Shown: positions 1 to 8,000, counted from the first letter of the stretch. The stretch is DNA of 45,533 nucleotides from Pelagicoccus sp. (GCA_028284635.1 JANQRJ010000053.1:1-45533), one strand, 5' to 3'. A program made the numbers and translations. Notes: generated by a model from the sequence alone, not told the origin.

Positions 1-48
1 CCCTTGCGCAAACAAAACTTCAACGTTGAAGTTTTGTTTGCGCAAGGG
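1..48. repeat. Perfect 48-bp palindrome at the window edge
   Basis: The first 24 bases (starting cccttgcgcaaac) are exactly the reverse complement of bases 25-48, with no loop. It lies just downstream of the minus-strand CheX-like gene, so it could be part of a terminator, but a stem with no loop and no visible T-run is atypical. Because it sits exactly at the window start, a fold-back assembly artefact at a contig end is an equally good explanation. Confidence 0.75.
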
Positions 49-72
49 GGGCGACGCCGTGCAGCGAAGGGA

Positions 73-594
73 CTACTCGCAGCAGAAGTCGATCATCAAC
101 CTGTTAGCCAGGCCCGAGAATTCATACTGGCGACGAAAGGAAAGGCGGGAGTTGTCAAGTTTCAGCCGCTTGTTCATCGAAACCCGCGGCGTCGTCAGCA
201 TCAGCTTTGGGTACCAGCGGGTCAAAGCCCCCTTGAACAGGCCGGCCAACATGTTCCCAAGCTCGCCCAGCGAGTCGGTCAAAGTCTCCTCGGAGTCTTC
301 TCCCATCCACTCCAAGTCCGGCGTATCGAAAAGCCGCTGGGCAAAGTCGAATGCTGCCGCCACCGGCAGGATCAGCATCACCTTGCCGCTCATGTCTCCA
401 ACGAAGCCAACCGTGATCGCGTAAAAGCCCTTCTGGATAGGCAGCTTGCGGAGCAAGTCGGAACCGTCGTTCGTCAACATGCAAGAGGTGCCAGAACAGG
501 TCATGTCGGCGTCGATCATCGATTTGAAAACCGTCACCACAGCCTTCTGCGAGATGCTGTCTAGGTTCTCGATCGGGATAAGAGAGGGAGCCAT
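73..594 (-). CDS. CheX-like chemotaxis phosphatase domain protein
   Basis: A 173-aa protein that fills the length of a single CheX/CheC-type domain. The motif GELGNMLAG (about residues 114-122) contains the E-x2-N pair that CheX-family phosphatases use to dephosphorylate CheY-P. It is embedded in the usual alternation of beta strands and a long helix. There is no signal peptide or membrane segment, so it is cytoplasmic. It is transcribed away from the HDOD gene, with about 200 bp between the two starts. Such stand-alone CheX-like proteins are common in Verrucomicrobia and may act on response regulators outside chemotaxis; no other chemotaxis gene is present here. The ATG start at 594 is the only good one. 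Family assignment is fairly sure; the in vivo partner is unknown. Confidence 0.7.
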   Translation of the reverse strand: MAPSLIPIENLDSISQKAVVTVFKSMIDADMTCSGTSCMLTNDGSDLLRKLPIQKGFYAITVGFVGDMSGKVMLILPVAAAFDFAQRLFDTPDLEWMGEDSEETLTDSLGELGNMLAGLFKGALTRWYPKLMLTTPRVSMNKRLKLDNSRLSFRRQYEFSGLANRLMIDFCCE

Positions 595-791
595 TGCAAT
601 AGATTGGTTGAACCGAAACCAGGGTAAATGAGTACCTTTCCCATCGGCCTTACGCTCAATAGCTGAAACAAGGCGCGTAAGCTTTTGGCAATAAACGGCC
701 TACCCACACTAGGACTCCAAACGCCTCAGACGAGGATTCTACTTAATCGACCGACAAGTTCGTCGATGGATACAGACGACGAGAACCCACC

Positions 792-1661
792 ATGTCGATC
801 CAAGCACAAGCCAGCCATAGTCAAGGTCCCGCCCAGGAGGTCGCGCAAGCCATCATCAAAGGCATCCGCAGTGGCGAGCTCGAGCTGCCGGTCATTCCCC
901 AAACAGCCAACGCCATCCTACGGCTTACCCAGGACCCGAATGCCGATATGGACGAGCTCTCGAAGCTCATTCACGGAGACCAGTCCATCGCCAGCCACGT
1001 CCTACGCATCGCCAACTCCGCCAGCTACACCAGCGGAGACCCCATCGTTTCCCTCCAACAGGCCGTCACCCGCCTCGGCATGAAGCTGCTCGGCGAGATC
1101 GCTATCGCCGTCTCCATGCAAAGCGACATCTTCAGCGCTCCTGGCTTCGAGGCCCAGATAAAGCCGCTACTCAAGCACGCCCTCGCCTCCGCCGCCTACG
1201 GTCGGGAAATCGCCCGCAAACGCAGGCGGAACATCGAAGGCCAGTTCCTTTGCGGCCTCCTCCACTCGGTCGGAAAGCCAATCTGTCTACAGCTCATCGC
1301 CACAGCGCAGCAAAAGCTCGGCATGAAGCTCAACGCAACCGAGATCGCCCAGATCGTCGCCACCCTGCATCCCAAGATCGCCAACAAGGTCGCCCTAGAC
1401 TGGAAGCTTCCAGAGCAGCTGCAAGTCACCACCGCCTACTTCCACGACTACGACAAGGCTCCCCGCTTCAAAGAGGAATCCGCCGCCACCTATCTCTCCC
1501 AGCTCCTCGCCACCTGGCTGCTCGCCCCCAATTCCAGCCCGCAGACCGCGCCCGCGGACGATCCCGCCATCGAGTTCCTGAACTTCTACGAAGACGATTT
1601 CCAAGAGCTGCTCGACCGCCAGGAAGACGTCAGAGCAGTCGTGTCCGCGATGGAGCTATGA
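792..1661 (+). CDS. HDOD domain signalling protein
   Basis: A 289-aa protein made almost entirely of an HDOD domain (about residues 25-230), the non-catalytic HD-superfamily domain found in regulatory proteins. Diagnostic stretches are LPVIPQTANAILRL near the start, a GDQSIASHVLRIANSA segment, and the LGMKLLGEIAIAVSMQ helix. The later FLCGLLHSVGKP occupies the place of the metal-binding HD of true phosphohydrolases, but the HD dyad is replaced by HS, consistent with a non-enzymatic HDOD protein. There is no receiver or other output domain. The stop codon overlaps the start of sthA in an ATGA, indicating translational coupling. A redox or growth-state link with the transhydrogenase is conceivable but unproven. 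Confidence 0.85.
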   Translation: MSIQAQASHSQGPAQEVAQAIIKGIRSGELELPVIPQTANAILRLTQDPNADMDELSKLIHGDQSIASHVLRIANSASYTSGDPIVSLQQAVTRLGMKLLGEIAIAVSMQSDIFSAPGFEAQIKPLLKHALASAAYGREIARKRRRNIEGQFLCGLLHSVGKPICLQLIATAQQKLGMKLNATEIAQIVATLHPKIANKVALDWKLPEQLQVTTAYFHDYDKAPRFKEESAATYLSQLLATWLLAPNSSPQTAPADDPAIEFLNFYEDDFQELLDRQEDVRAVVSAMEL

Positions 1662-3067
1662 GCGAAGCAGAGAACTACGATCTCATCGTCATCGGCTCCG
1701 GCCCAGGCGGCCAGAAGGCCGCCGACCATGCCGCGAAGTCCGGCCTGAAAGTCGCTATCGTCGACCGCGAGCGCTCCCTCGGCGGCACCTGCGTCCACCT
1801 CGGCACCATCCCCAGCAAGACCCTCCGCGAGGCCGCCCTGACGATCGCCACACTCAAGCGCAACTCCGACGTCTTCGACTTCAAGCTCAAGGACAACATG
1901 GAGGTATCCACTTTGATGAGACGCCTCGACGCGGTGCTTAGCTCCTATTCCAATTTCATCACCAACTACTTCGACCACAACGGCGCCACTCGCTACCACG
2001 GTCGGGCCAGCTTCATCGACGCCCACACCGTGCAGGTCAAAAAAGTGCGGGGCGAGGTCATTACGCTCACCACCAAGAACGTCGTCATCGCCACCGGCTC
2101 TCGACCGCGCACTCCGCCCAACATCCCCGTCGATCACGAGCACATCCTGGATAGCGACTCCATCCTCAGCATGATCTACCTGCCTCGCACGCTGACCGTA
2201 ATCGGAGCCGGAGTCATCGCAGCCGAGTACGCATCCATATTCTCACTACTGGGCGTCAAGGTCACCATGATAGACCGCACCAATCGGCCCCTCACTTTCA
2301 TGGAGAAGGAGCTCACCGACAAGTTCCTCGACAACTTCACGCGCAACGGCGGCACCTTCATCGGAGAGGTCACCTGCGGCGAAGTCAAATGGGACGGCAT
2401 GCAAGTCCGCACCACTCTCAGCAATGGTCAGGAACTCGCCAGCGACAAGATGCTCGTCGCCCAGGGCCGGCTAGCCAACACCGAGGCTCTCAACATCGAA
2501 GCCTTCGGCCTGAAGCTGGGTCGAAACGGCGTCATCGACGTCGATACCGCCTACCGCACCTCCACCAATAACATCTACGCTGTCGGCGACGTCATCGGCC
2601 CTCCCTCTCTCGCTTCCGTATCCATGGAGCAAGGACGGCGAGCTGTCTGCGACATTCTTAGGCAGTCCCCTGGCCACGCCATCTCGCTAGTACCCATAGG
2701 CATCTACTCCGTGCCGGAACTCTCCTCCGTTGGCCTCTCGGAAGAGCAAGCCCGCAGTCTGTTCGGAGACAACATCTTCATCGGCCGAGCCAAATTCGAG
2801 GAAGTCGCTCGCGGCCAGATCGCCGGGATCCAAGACGGCATGCTCAAGATGATCGCCGATCCCGAAGGGAAAAAACTCCTCGGCGTGCACATCGTGGCAG
2901 AAGGCGCCACGGATCTCATCCACGTCGGCGAGATGGCGATCCTCAACGGCAACGAGGTAGACATGTTCCTGGAGAACATCTTCAACTTCCCCACCCTCGG
3001 CGAAGCCTACCGCATTGCTGCTCTCGACATCGCAAACCAGCGAGCCAAAAGAGAGCACGACCTCTAG
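1658..3067 (+). CDS. sthA: Soluble (Si-specific) NAD(P)+ transhydrogenase
   Basis: A 469-aa flavoprotein of the pyridine nucleotide-disulfide oxidoreductase family. The FAD-binding GSGPGG motif is at residues 13-18, and a second dinucleotide-binding motif (VIGAGVIAAEYAS) lies mid-protein. In the active-site region GGTCVHLGTIPSK (residues 42-54) only Cys45 remains: the position of the second redox cysteine of lipoamide dehydrogenase and glutathione reductase is Thr50. That pattern is typical of SthA, which equilibrates NADPH and NADH without a disulfide. The C-terminal dimerisation domain is complete, with GVHIVAEGATDLIHVG. The start at 1658 overlaps the HDOD stop. A mercuric or lipoamide reductase is unlikely given the missing cysteine. 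Confidence 0.82.
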   Translation: MSEAENYDLIVIGSGPGGQKAADHAAKSGLKVAIVDRERSLGGTCVHLGTIPSKTLREAALTIATLKRNSDVFDFKLKDNMEVSTLMRRLDAVLSSYSNFITNYFDHNGATRYHGRASFIDAHTVQVKKVRGEVITLTTKNVVIATGSRPRTPPNIPVDHEHILDSDSILSMIYLPRTLTVIGAGVIAAEYASIFSLLGVKVTMIDRTNRPLTFMEKELTDKFLDNFTRNGGTFIGEVTCGEVKWDGMQVRTTLSNGQELASDKMLVAQGRLANTEALNIEAFGLKLGRNGVIDVDTAYRTSTNNIYAVGDVIGPPSLASVSMEQGRRAVCDILRQSPGHAISLVPIGIYSVPELSSVGLSEEQARSLFGDNIFIGRAKFEEVARGQIAGIQDGMLKMIADPEGKKLLGVHIVAEGATDLIHVGEMAILNGNEVDMFLENIFNFPTLGEAYRIAALDIANQRAKREHDL

Positions 3068-3104
3068 AAGGCAATACCCTATCCATCAATCGCTTAAGCA
3101 AACT

Positions 3105-3124
3105 TTTTGGTAACCTTACCAAAA
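3105..3124. promoter_or_regulatory. Perfect 9-2-9 inverted repeat after sthA
   Basis: The sequence ttttggtaaccttaccaaaa is a perfect inverted repeat with 9-nt arms and a 2-nt centre, 37 bp after the sthA stop and about 85 bp before the SelW-like start. The centre is too tight for a good RNA hairpin, so an operator for a dimeric repressor is more natural than a terminator. No regulator for it is evident in the window. Confidence 0.35.
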
Positions 3125-3208
3125 TGTTTGTCGACCGGTAGGGCAAAGGCGCAAAAGGAAAGCGTTTCGTTTGGCAAAAACGGCGAACGGCGGCTAGAAG
3201 CCTTTGCC

Positions 3209-3481
3209 ATGACCGAGCCAAGCGATTCGAAAAGCCCCCGCGTGTCCATTCTGTACTGCAGCCAATGCAACTGGCTGCTCCGAGCCGCCTGGTACGCCCA
3301 AGAACTGCTCAACACCTTTTCCCGCGAGCTGGGAGAAGTCGCTCTGCAGCCCGGCACCGGCGGCATCCTCGAAATCCGTCTCGATGGCGAACTCGTCTAT
3401 TCCCGCCGGGAAACCGGACGCTTTCCCGAAGCCAAGGAGCTGAAGCAACTGGTGCGCGACCGCATCGCCCCCGAGCTGTGA
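3209..3481 (+). CDS. SelW/Rdx-family thioredoxin-fold protein
   Basis: A 90-aa protein of the SelT/SelW/SelH (Rdx) family. It opens with a beta strand leading into the redox motif CSQC (Cys17, Cys20) followed by NWLLRAAWYAQELL, a typical Rdx helix. It ends with the family's FPEAKELKQLVRDRI helix. The protein uses cysteine, not selenocysteine: the motif has no in-frame TGA. Rdx proteins are cytosolic with a presumed thiol-redox role that is poorly defined in bacteria. The ATG at 3209 gives the expected family length; an upstream TTG extension would add about 34 non-conserved residues and begin inside the 3105-3124 palindrome. It stands alone, converging on the ArsC-like gene. Confidence 0.8.
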   Translation: MTEPSDSKSPRVSILYCSQCNWLLRAAWYAQELLNTFSRELGEVALQPGTGGILEIRLDGELVYSRRETGRFPEAKELKQLVRDRIAPEL

Positions 3482-3565
3482 CCTCGGCCACAGCGAGCGA
3501 AAACCGTAAGGATCCGCGCAGCAAGCGACAAAGCATCGAACCAAGCAAAAACGTAGCTCCTCGCC

Positions 3566-3919
3566 TCAAGCAAGAAGCTGCCGCCAAGCCGTTCCGTCGA
3601 AACCGGGGTAGTTGCCTTTTGGTGACACTAGGAACGGACGTTTCACAAGATTGCCATTATCCGCTAACAGTTCGAAGGCCTCCTCTTCGCTCATCTCAGG
3701 CAGCCGATCCTTCAAGCCCAGCTTTCGATAGTCCTGGCCCGATACGTTAAACAAGCGCCGCATCGCCCCATCCACTCCGGACAAGCCCTCGCCCAACTCC
3801 CTCGCGGTCGGAGGCGTTTCGCGAATCGCCAGTTCCTGGAATTCCACGCCGGCTTCGACCAGCCATTTGCGAGCCTTGCGGCAGGTATCGCAACCCTTGT
3901 ACATGTAGACCTTCACCAT
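3566..3919 (-). CDS. ArsC/Spx-family (thioredoxin-fold) protein
   Basis: A 117-aa protein with the MVKVYMYKGCDTCRKA N-terminus of the ArsC/Spx/YffB family: a CxxC at Cys10 and Cys13 in a glutaredoxin-like fold. It is followed by FNVSGQDYRKLGLKD and the C-terminal LVKRPFLVSP strand typical of the family. Members without an ars operon are usually YffB/Spx-like thiol proteins, not detoxifying arsenate reductases; no arsenic gene is nearby. The ATG at 3919 is preceded by an AGGAAG ribosome-binding site 6 nt upstream, which decides against the longer TTG start at 3955. It follows the RluA-type gene on the same strand with a 32-nt gap and is probably co-transcribed. Confidence 0.75.
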   Translation of the reverse strand: MVKVYMYKGCDTCRKARKWLVEAGVEFQELAIRETPPTARELGEGLSGVDGAMRRLFNVSGQDYRKLGLKDRLPEMSEEEAFELLADNGNLVKRPFLVSPKGNYPGFDGTAWRQLLA

Positions 3920-3951
3920 TCTGGGCTTCCTGCCGCAAAACCGTAGGGAAA

Positions 3952-4602
3952 TCAACAGCCGAACGCTTGCAGCAGCGCCTTCCAGCTATCCGGCGGCTCG
4001 GCCAGGAGGTCCAGATCCTTTCCCGTACCCGGATGTCGGATACAAAGCCGTCGGGCGTGCAAGCCAAACAAGTCGTCCTCCCGCTTCTCCCCATAGAACG
4101 GGTCGCCCAATACCGGACAGCCAGCCTTCAAGGCATGCAGCCTGAGCTGATGAGTCCGGCCCGTTTTCGGCAATCCACGCAGCCAGGAGATTCCGCTCGT
4201 CGAACAGCTTCCCAAAAGCTGAAACGAGCTGACTGCCTCCTTCCCGCCAGACTCCACGTTTTTCCAAAGCCCCCCGCCGACAGGAGCGATTTGGCTTTCT
4301 ACGCGCTGGATCCGTCGATCCCACAGTCCCTTCACCAGCAGCCAATACTCCTTGCGGATCTTCCTCTCCTCGAAAGCCCGAGCCAAACCAGCCCGAAAGC
4401 GCGCGTTCTTGCGCAGCAGCAGGACCCCGCTGGTCAAGCGATCCAAGCGATGGCAGCAAAGCGCTCGCCGACCAACTAAGGCCGTCACCACTCGCTCCAG
4501 ATCCGCTTCTCGATCCCCGCCACCCTCGCTCAGCAAACCCGAAGGCTTGTTCGCCGCTACCAAGTCATCGTCTTCGAACAAAATCTCTACAGTCCAGCTC
4601 AC
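3952..4602 (-). CDS. RluA-family 23S rRNA/tRNA pseudouridine synthase
   Basis: A 216-aa RluA-type pseudouridine synthase, which isomerises uridine to pseudouridine in rRNA or tRNA. The catalytic motif HRLDRLTSGVLLL places the nucleophilic aspartate at Asp54. Downstream are the conserved TGRTHQLRLH and GDPFYG blocks. The N-terminus begins directly with the catalytic fold (VEILFEDDDLVAANKPSG), so there is no S4 RNA-binding domain, as in the short TruC/RluA subgroup. The start is a GTG at 4602. It lies upstream of the ArsC/Spx-like gene on the same strand. The exact uridine target cannot be read from the sequence. Confidence 0.85.
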   Translation of the reverse strand: MSWTVEILFEDDDLVAANKPSGLLSEGGGDREADLERVVTALVGRRALCCHRLDRLTSGVLLLRKNARFRAGLARAFEERKIRKEYWLLVKGLWDRRIQRVESQIAPVGGGLWKNVESGGKEAVSSFQLLGSCSTSGISWLRGLPKTGRTHQLRLHALKAGCPVLGDPFYGEKREDDLFGLHARRLCIRHPGTGKDLDLLAEPPDSWKALLQAFGC

Positions 4603-4855
4603 CGCCTACAAACCTGACTTATAGATAAGGAAAAACAAGCCAGCGGAAAAACGCCGAAAACACCGCCGCCAAACGCGAGGCTGGCGCGTTGAATTAGCTC
4701 GGAAGAGAAAAAACGATTGCCATCCCAATCGAAGCGCAACCTAAACACCGCCCATTCTGATAAGAACCTGTCAATTTTTCGCGCCAAGCAGAAGTAAGTT
4801 ACCCAACCGCTTGCAAGGAACCGAATAAAGGAAGAAGTAATCCATAGAAAACGCC

Positions 4856-5569
4856 ATGAAGCCACTCGCCGAAGACAAGACGCCCGCTTTCCACCCGCTA
4901 CTCGGGGTGGGCGAGCTCGTCGCGTTCGATCTCGAGACGACTGGCCTGCGCTACAAGCAGGAGGAGATCACTCAGATCGCCGGCGTGAGACTCGGTGGCG
5001 TCAGCATGGAGATCGGCGACAGCTTCAGCACCTACGTCAATCCCGGCAAGCCGATCCCTCCAGGAATACAGCAACTCACCAGAGTCCGCGACACAGATGT
5101 CGCAAGCGCGCCAAGTCCTCTCGAAGCGCTCACCCGTTTCTCCGAGTTCGTCGGCGACGCGACCCTCTTCGGGCACGACGTCTACCGCTTCGATTTCAAC
5201 TTCATCCGCAAGCACACCAAAGCAGAGGGACTCGCTACCCGGACCGTACGCTTCATCGACACCATGGACGTTTTTGAGGCGCTCTGGGACGACTTCTTCC
5301 GCCTGCGCAACACGCTTGACGACATCGCCGAGCGACTCTCCGCCGGATTGTCCTCGATGAGGCGCCACGACGCGATGAGCGACGCCATCCTGCTTGCCCA
5401 CATCTTCCAGCGTATCCAGGACAACCCCGATCTGCAGCGCGTCCTGGGCCGCATACCGGTGCACGAAGCCCTCCTCCCCGCAATTCCCAAGGACTCGGAG
5501 AGCCCATCCGCGCCGGGAGCCAAGATTCAGGCAAAGCGACGCTTCAAGTACACCGCCTACTCGTTCTAG
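4856..5569 (+). CDS. DEDDh 3'-5' exonuclease (DnaQ/PolC-epsilon type)
   Basis: A 237-aa exonuclease of the DnaQ-like superfamily. The metal-binding residues are visible as Asp25 and Glu27 in FDLETTG (ExoI), Asp113 in HDVYRFDFNF (ExoII), and His171/Asp176 in RRHDAMSDA (ExoIII), giving a DEDDh enzyme like the epsilon proofreading subunit. It is not fused to a polymerase, UvrC or BRCT domain; the C-terminal 40 residues are basic and not recognised. It precedes the SMUG1-type glycosylase by 50 bp on the same strand, suggesting a small DNA-repair operon. Whether it is the replicative proofreader or a general exonuclease is open. Confidence 0.8.
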   Translation: MKPLAEDKTPAFHPLLGVGELVAFDLETTGLRYKQEEITQIAGVRLGGVSMEIGDSFSTYVNPGKPIPPGIQQLTRVRDTDVASAPSPLEALTRFSEFVGDATLFGHDVYRFDFNFIRKHTKAEGLATRTVRFIDTMDVFEALWDDFFRLRNTLDDIAERLSAGLSSMRRHDAMSDAILLAHIFQRIQDNPDLQRVLGRIPVHEALLPAIPKDSESPSAPGAKIQAKRRFKYTAYSF

Positions 5570-5619
5570 GCCACGGGAAAACCGTTGACCAGGCGCGCTA
5601 CGGCAACTCGTATGCCGCG

Positions 5620-6345
5620 ATGCCAATCGCCTCGGAAATGGTCAACGCCGCAGCCCAGCTGCGCGACGCTGTCGACGCCCTGGAGTTCGCTCCGCCCGTC
5701 GCCTTCGTCTACAATCCTCTGCGCTACGCTTGGCGACCGCACCAAGCCTATCTCGAACGCTACGCCAACAGTCGGAAGAAAGCCGTCCTGCTCGGCATGA
5801 ACCCCGGCCCCTGGGGCATGGCCCAGACCGGCGTGCCGTTCGGCGAAATCGATGTAGTTAAAAACTGGATGCGTATCGAAGAGCCTGTAGACAAGCCCTC
5901 GCCCGAGCACCCGAAACGGCCCATAGTCGGCTTCGCCTGCGAGAAGTCGGAAGTATCGGGCAGACGGCTTTGGGGACTTTTCGCCGAACGCTTCGGCAGC
6001 GCGAAAAGCTTTTTCCAGAACCACTTCACCCTGAACTACTGCCCGCTCGTCTTCATGGAAGACAGCGCCCGCAACCGCACCCCCGACAAGCTGCCCGTCG
6101 CGGAAAGCCAAGCCCTCTTCGAACTTTGCGATGCCCACCTGCGACGCTGCATCGAGCTCCTCGAACCCGAATGGATTGTCGGCGTCGGAGCCTTCGCCCA
6201 AGCCCAAGCCGCCCAAGCGCTGGCAGGTTTGCCGGTCAAACACGCGAAGGTCCTTCACCCCTCTCCCGCCAGTCCAGCCGCCAACCGAGGCTGGGCCGCC
6301 GCAGCGACAAAGCAGCTTCTCGAGCAGGGCGTCTGGGAGAAGTAG
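5620..6345 (+). CDS. SMUG1-type uracil-DNA glycosylase
   Basis: A 241-aa member of UDG family 3 (SMUG1), which removes uracil and oxidised pyrimidines from DNA. Motif 1 is GMNPGPWGMAQTGVPFG (residues 59-75), the SMUG1 form of the UDG water-activating loop. Motif 2 is HPSPASPAANRGW, with the catalytic-loop His213. The uracil-recognition asparagine is likely Asn139 in FTLNYCPL. The full domain is present. It follows the DEDDh exonuclease. The TAG stop codon is supplied by the GTAG end of a palindromic repeat starting at 6342, so the present C-terminus (VWEK) may have been set by the repeat. Confidence 0.88.
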   Translation: MPIASEMVNAAAQLRDAVDALEFAPPVAFVYNPLRYAWRPHQAYLERYANSRKKAVLLGMNPGPWGMAQTGVPFGEIDVVKNWMRIEEPVDKPSPEHPKRPIVGFACEKSEVSGRRLWGLFAERFGSAKSFFQNHFTLNYCPLVFMEDSARNRTPDKLPVAESQALFELCDAHLRRCIELLEPEWIVGVGAFAQAQAAQALAGLPVKHAKVLHPSPASPAANRGWAAAATKQLLEQGVWEK

Positions 6346-6393
6346 CGCGGAGCTTCAGCCCGCGTCCCCGGAGAATCGATGTCGTACCGCTAC
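6342..6393 (+). repeat. Partial REP-type element (GTAGCGCGGAGC family)
   Basis: Bases 6342-6367 match the left arm of the 75-bp palindromes at 22437 and 31149 (gtagcgcggagcttcagccc and the next 6 bases). The conserved loop is absent, and only a short CCGCTAC at 6387-6393 resembles the closing arm. It appears to be a single REP unit or an internally deleted copy. The stop codon of the SMUG1 gene lies inside its first four bases. Confidence 0.75.
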
Positions 6394-6405
6394 TTCTCGA
6401 GCCGC

Positions 6406-6432
6406 AAAAAAACCACCGCTTCACTGCGGTGG
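6406..6432 (-). terminator. Rho-independent terminator of the 53-aa gene
   Basis: Read on the minus strand, a 7-bp stem CCACCGC/GCGGTGG with a 6-nt loop is followed directly by seven Ts. It starts about 30 nt after the stop codon of the small gene at 6461-6622 and supports that gene being real and transcribed. Confidence 0.8.
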
Positions 6433-6460
6433 CTGGTAAAGCGCTCGGGCTACTTTCCGG

Positions 6461-6622
6461 CTATTTGCTCCAGTCGATACCGTCGAAATTCGAGCGATAG
6501 GAGTCGCTGAAGCAGTTGCGCGGGGCATCGCCCTTGCCGTTTTGCGCAACGTCGCTTTTGCCCGACGTCGCCGGGGCGCTCTTTTCCGCTTTAGGTGCGG
6601 GGCTCTTTTTTTCTTCTGCCAT
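6461..6622 (-). CDS. Small hypothetical protein (53 aa), low-complexity linker plus C-terminal motif
   Basis: A 53-aa protein starting MAEEKKSPAPKAEKSAPA: a Lys/Ala/Pro-rich, probably disordered N-terminal half. It is followed by a compact C-terminal segment GDAPRNCFSDSYRSNFDGID ending WSK. The second half looks like a short conserved motif, not random sequence, but I cannot name its family. The ATG at 6622 was chosen because upstream in-frame sequence (to 6670) is not coding-like. A strong T-tailed terminator follows at 6406-6432, and the gene is divergent from the DUF3016 gene. It is charged, has no membrane segment, and is probably cytoplasmic. Confidence 0.6.
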   Translation of the reverse strand: MAEEKKSPAPKAEKSAPATSGKSDVAQNGKGDAPRNCFSDSYRSNFDGIDWSK

Positions 6623-6804
6623 ATTGCTTGTATATCGAGGGTTGGAAATACGCCCAAAAATCGAAGTCATTCAAGCTCTGTCAACTCCATTTTGAGGTCC
6701 AGACAGCGGGTCTACTGAATCCGCTAAACGCCCTATTCCGTAATACTGGGCAAATGATCGATAACGAATCGACCAAACTAAATTCAACTGAAGAGAGGAC
6801 AAAC

Positions 6805-7350
6805 ATGAAACGCAAAAACATACTCATCGCTGCTGCAATCGCAGCCGCAATCTCGTATTCAAGCCATACCTACGCCTTGAAAACCGATGAGAAGACGACA
6901 GGTTCCGTAAGCCTGAGCTTCGTGGAAAGCGAGAATTTCCGCGACATTCAGTACGACTCCGTCGACTCGCTAAAAGGACATAAGATCGTGCTCGCTTCCA
7001 TCGAGAAGGCTTTCGTCAAATACTCTTCCAGAGTCCTGCCCGCAGGCTACGAACTGGAGGTCACGGTCAGCGACGTCGACCTGGCCGGAGATCACTCTCC
7101 GCTCTCTTCCACCTTTGGCGACATCCGCGTCCTGCGTGACATCTTTCCACCCAGGATCGGCTTCGACTATATGCTGAAGGACTCAAACGAGAGAATCATC
7201 GAAAGCGGCACAGCCAAGCTAGTCGATATGAGCTACCTGTATCGCCTCAATCCGATAAGACACTCCAGCACCAACGCCGCTCCCTATATAAGCGAGATGA
7301 TCGAGCGCTGGAGCGCTCGAGACCTGAAAAAACTCGTCGCCACGAGCTAA
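6805..7350 (+). CDS. DUF3016 family exported protein
   Basis: A 181-aa protein with an N-terminal signal peptide (MKRKNILIAAAIAAAISYSS, cleavage probably after HTYA), followed by one DUF3016-like domain. Features of that family are the opening VSLSFVESENFRDIQYD, a central helix around a lone LLPAG-like VLPAGYELEVTVSDVDLAG segment, and the FPPRIGFDYMLKDSNERI strand pair. The family is periplasmic in proteobacteria and of unknown function. The ATG at 6805 has a GAGAGG ribosome-binding site just upstream and yields a proper signal peptide; longer starts do not. It stands 81 bp before msrB, possibly in the same transcript. Confidence 0.75.
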   Translation: MKRKNILIAAAIAAAISYSSHTYALKTDEKTTGSVSLSFVESENFRDIQYDSVDSLKGHKIVLASIEKAFVKYSSRVLPAGYELEVTVSDVDLAGDHSPLSSTFGDIRVLRDIFPPRIGFDYMLKDSNERIIESGTAKLVDMSYLYRLNPIRHSSTNAAPYISEMIERWSARDLKKLVATS

Positions 7351-7431
7351 GAGCTTTCGAGATGGGCAATCGAATCGATGCCCATCTCGTTGACCTTGCT
7401 GGCTCCTCCCCCCAAGAAACGGAAAACGCCC

Positions 7432-7974
7432 ATGAAACGATATACCGTCGTCATTCTCGCCCTGCTCGTCGCAACCTGTATCACCTATATTATGGCAAAA
7501 GATCCAGCATCAACCGAGACCCCTTCAAAGGAAGCCCAAGCGATTTCGATGACGGAGGAACAGTGGAAGGCGAAACTCGGCCCGGAACGCTATCGCGTCA
7601 TGCGGCAACACGGCACCGAGCCCAGCTTTCGCAATGCCTATTGGGACAACAAGGAAAAGGGCCTCTACCTCTGCGCCGGTTGCGAGACTCCACTTTTCTC
7701 AAGTAGCGAGAAGTATAGGTCCGGCACTGGATGGCCCAGCTTCTGGAAGCCCATCGTCGCTGAAAACGTGGGCGAAAAAATCGACCGGAGCTTCGGTATG
7801 ACACGCACCGAAGTGCACTGCAACCGCTGCAAAGGCCACCTAGGTCACGTCTTCGAAGACGGCCCTCCGCCCACCGGGCTTCGCTACTGCATCAACTCCG
7901 CCTCGCTCATCTTCGTCCCGAAAGACGAGATCGAAGCAAAAGGCCTCGCAGAGTACGCTGATCACGTCAAGTAA
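7432..7974 (+). CDS. msrB: Peptide-methionine (R)-S-oxide reductase MsrB, membrane-anchored or exported
   Basis: A 180-aa MsrB, which reduces methionine-R-sulfoxide in proteins. The zinc site is complete with Cys81/Cys84 (LCAGC) and Cys130/Cys133 (CNRC). The substrate loops GTGWPSFWKPI and GHLGHVFEDGP are present, and the catalytic cysteine is Cys153 in RYCINSASL. The first 20 residues (KRYTVVILALLVATCITYI) form a hydrophobic signal or anchor, so this copy acts outside the cytoplasm; LVATC is a weak lipobox candidate. No MsrA is fused or adjacent. The start at 7432 was chosen because it begins the hydrophobic segment. A terminator follows at 8001. Confidence 0.92.
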   Translation: MKRYTVVILALLVATCITYIMAKDPASTETPSKEAQAISMTEEQWKAKLGPERYRVMRQHGTEPSFRNAYWDNKEKGLYLCAGCETPLFSSSEKYRSGTGWPSFWKPIVAENVGEKIDRSFGMTRTEVHCNRCKGHLGHVFEDGPPPTGLRYCINSASLIFVPKDEIEAKGLAEYADHVK

Positions 7975-8000
7975 ACGACTCGCTCGCAAATCGAATTCGC

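Noticed and set aside
3209-3481. Possible selenoprotein
   Set aside because: The SelW-like protein has CSQC with both cysteines encoded by Cys codons; there is no in-frame TGA.
3566-3919. Arsenate detoxification gene
   Set aside because: The ArsC/Spx-type fold is clear, but there is no ars operon partner and the CxxC form fits YffB/Spx-like proteins better.
4599-4865. Minus-strand ORF of 88 aa between the RluA-type and exonuclease genes
   Set aside because: Translation looks random, it overlaps the start of a solid gene, and it has no ribosome-binding site.
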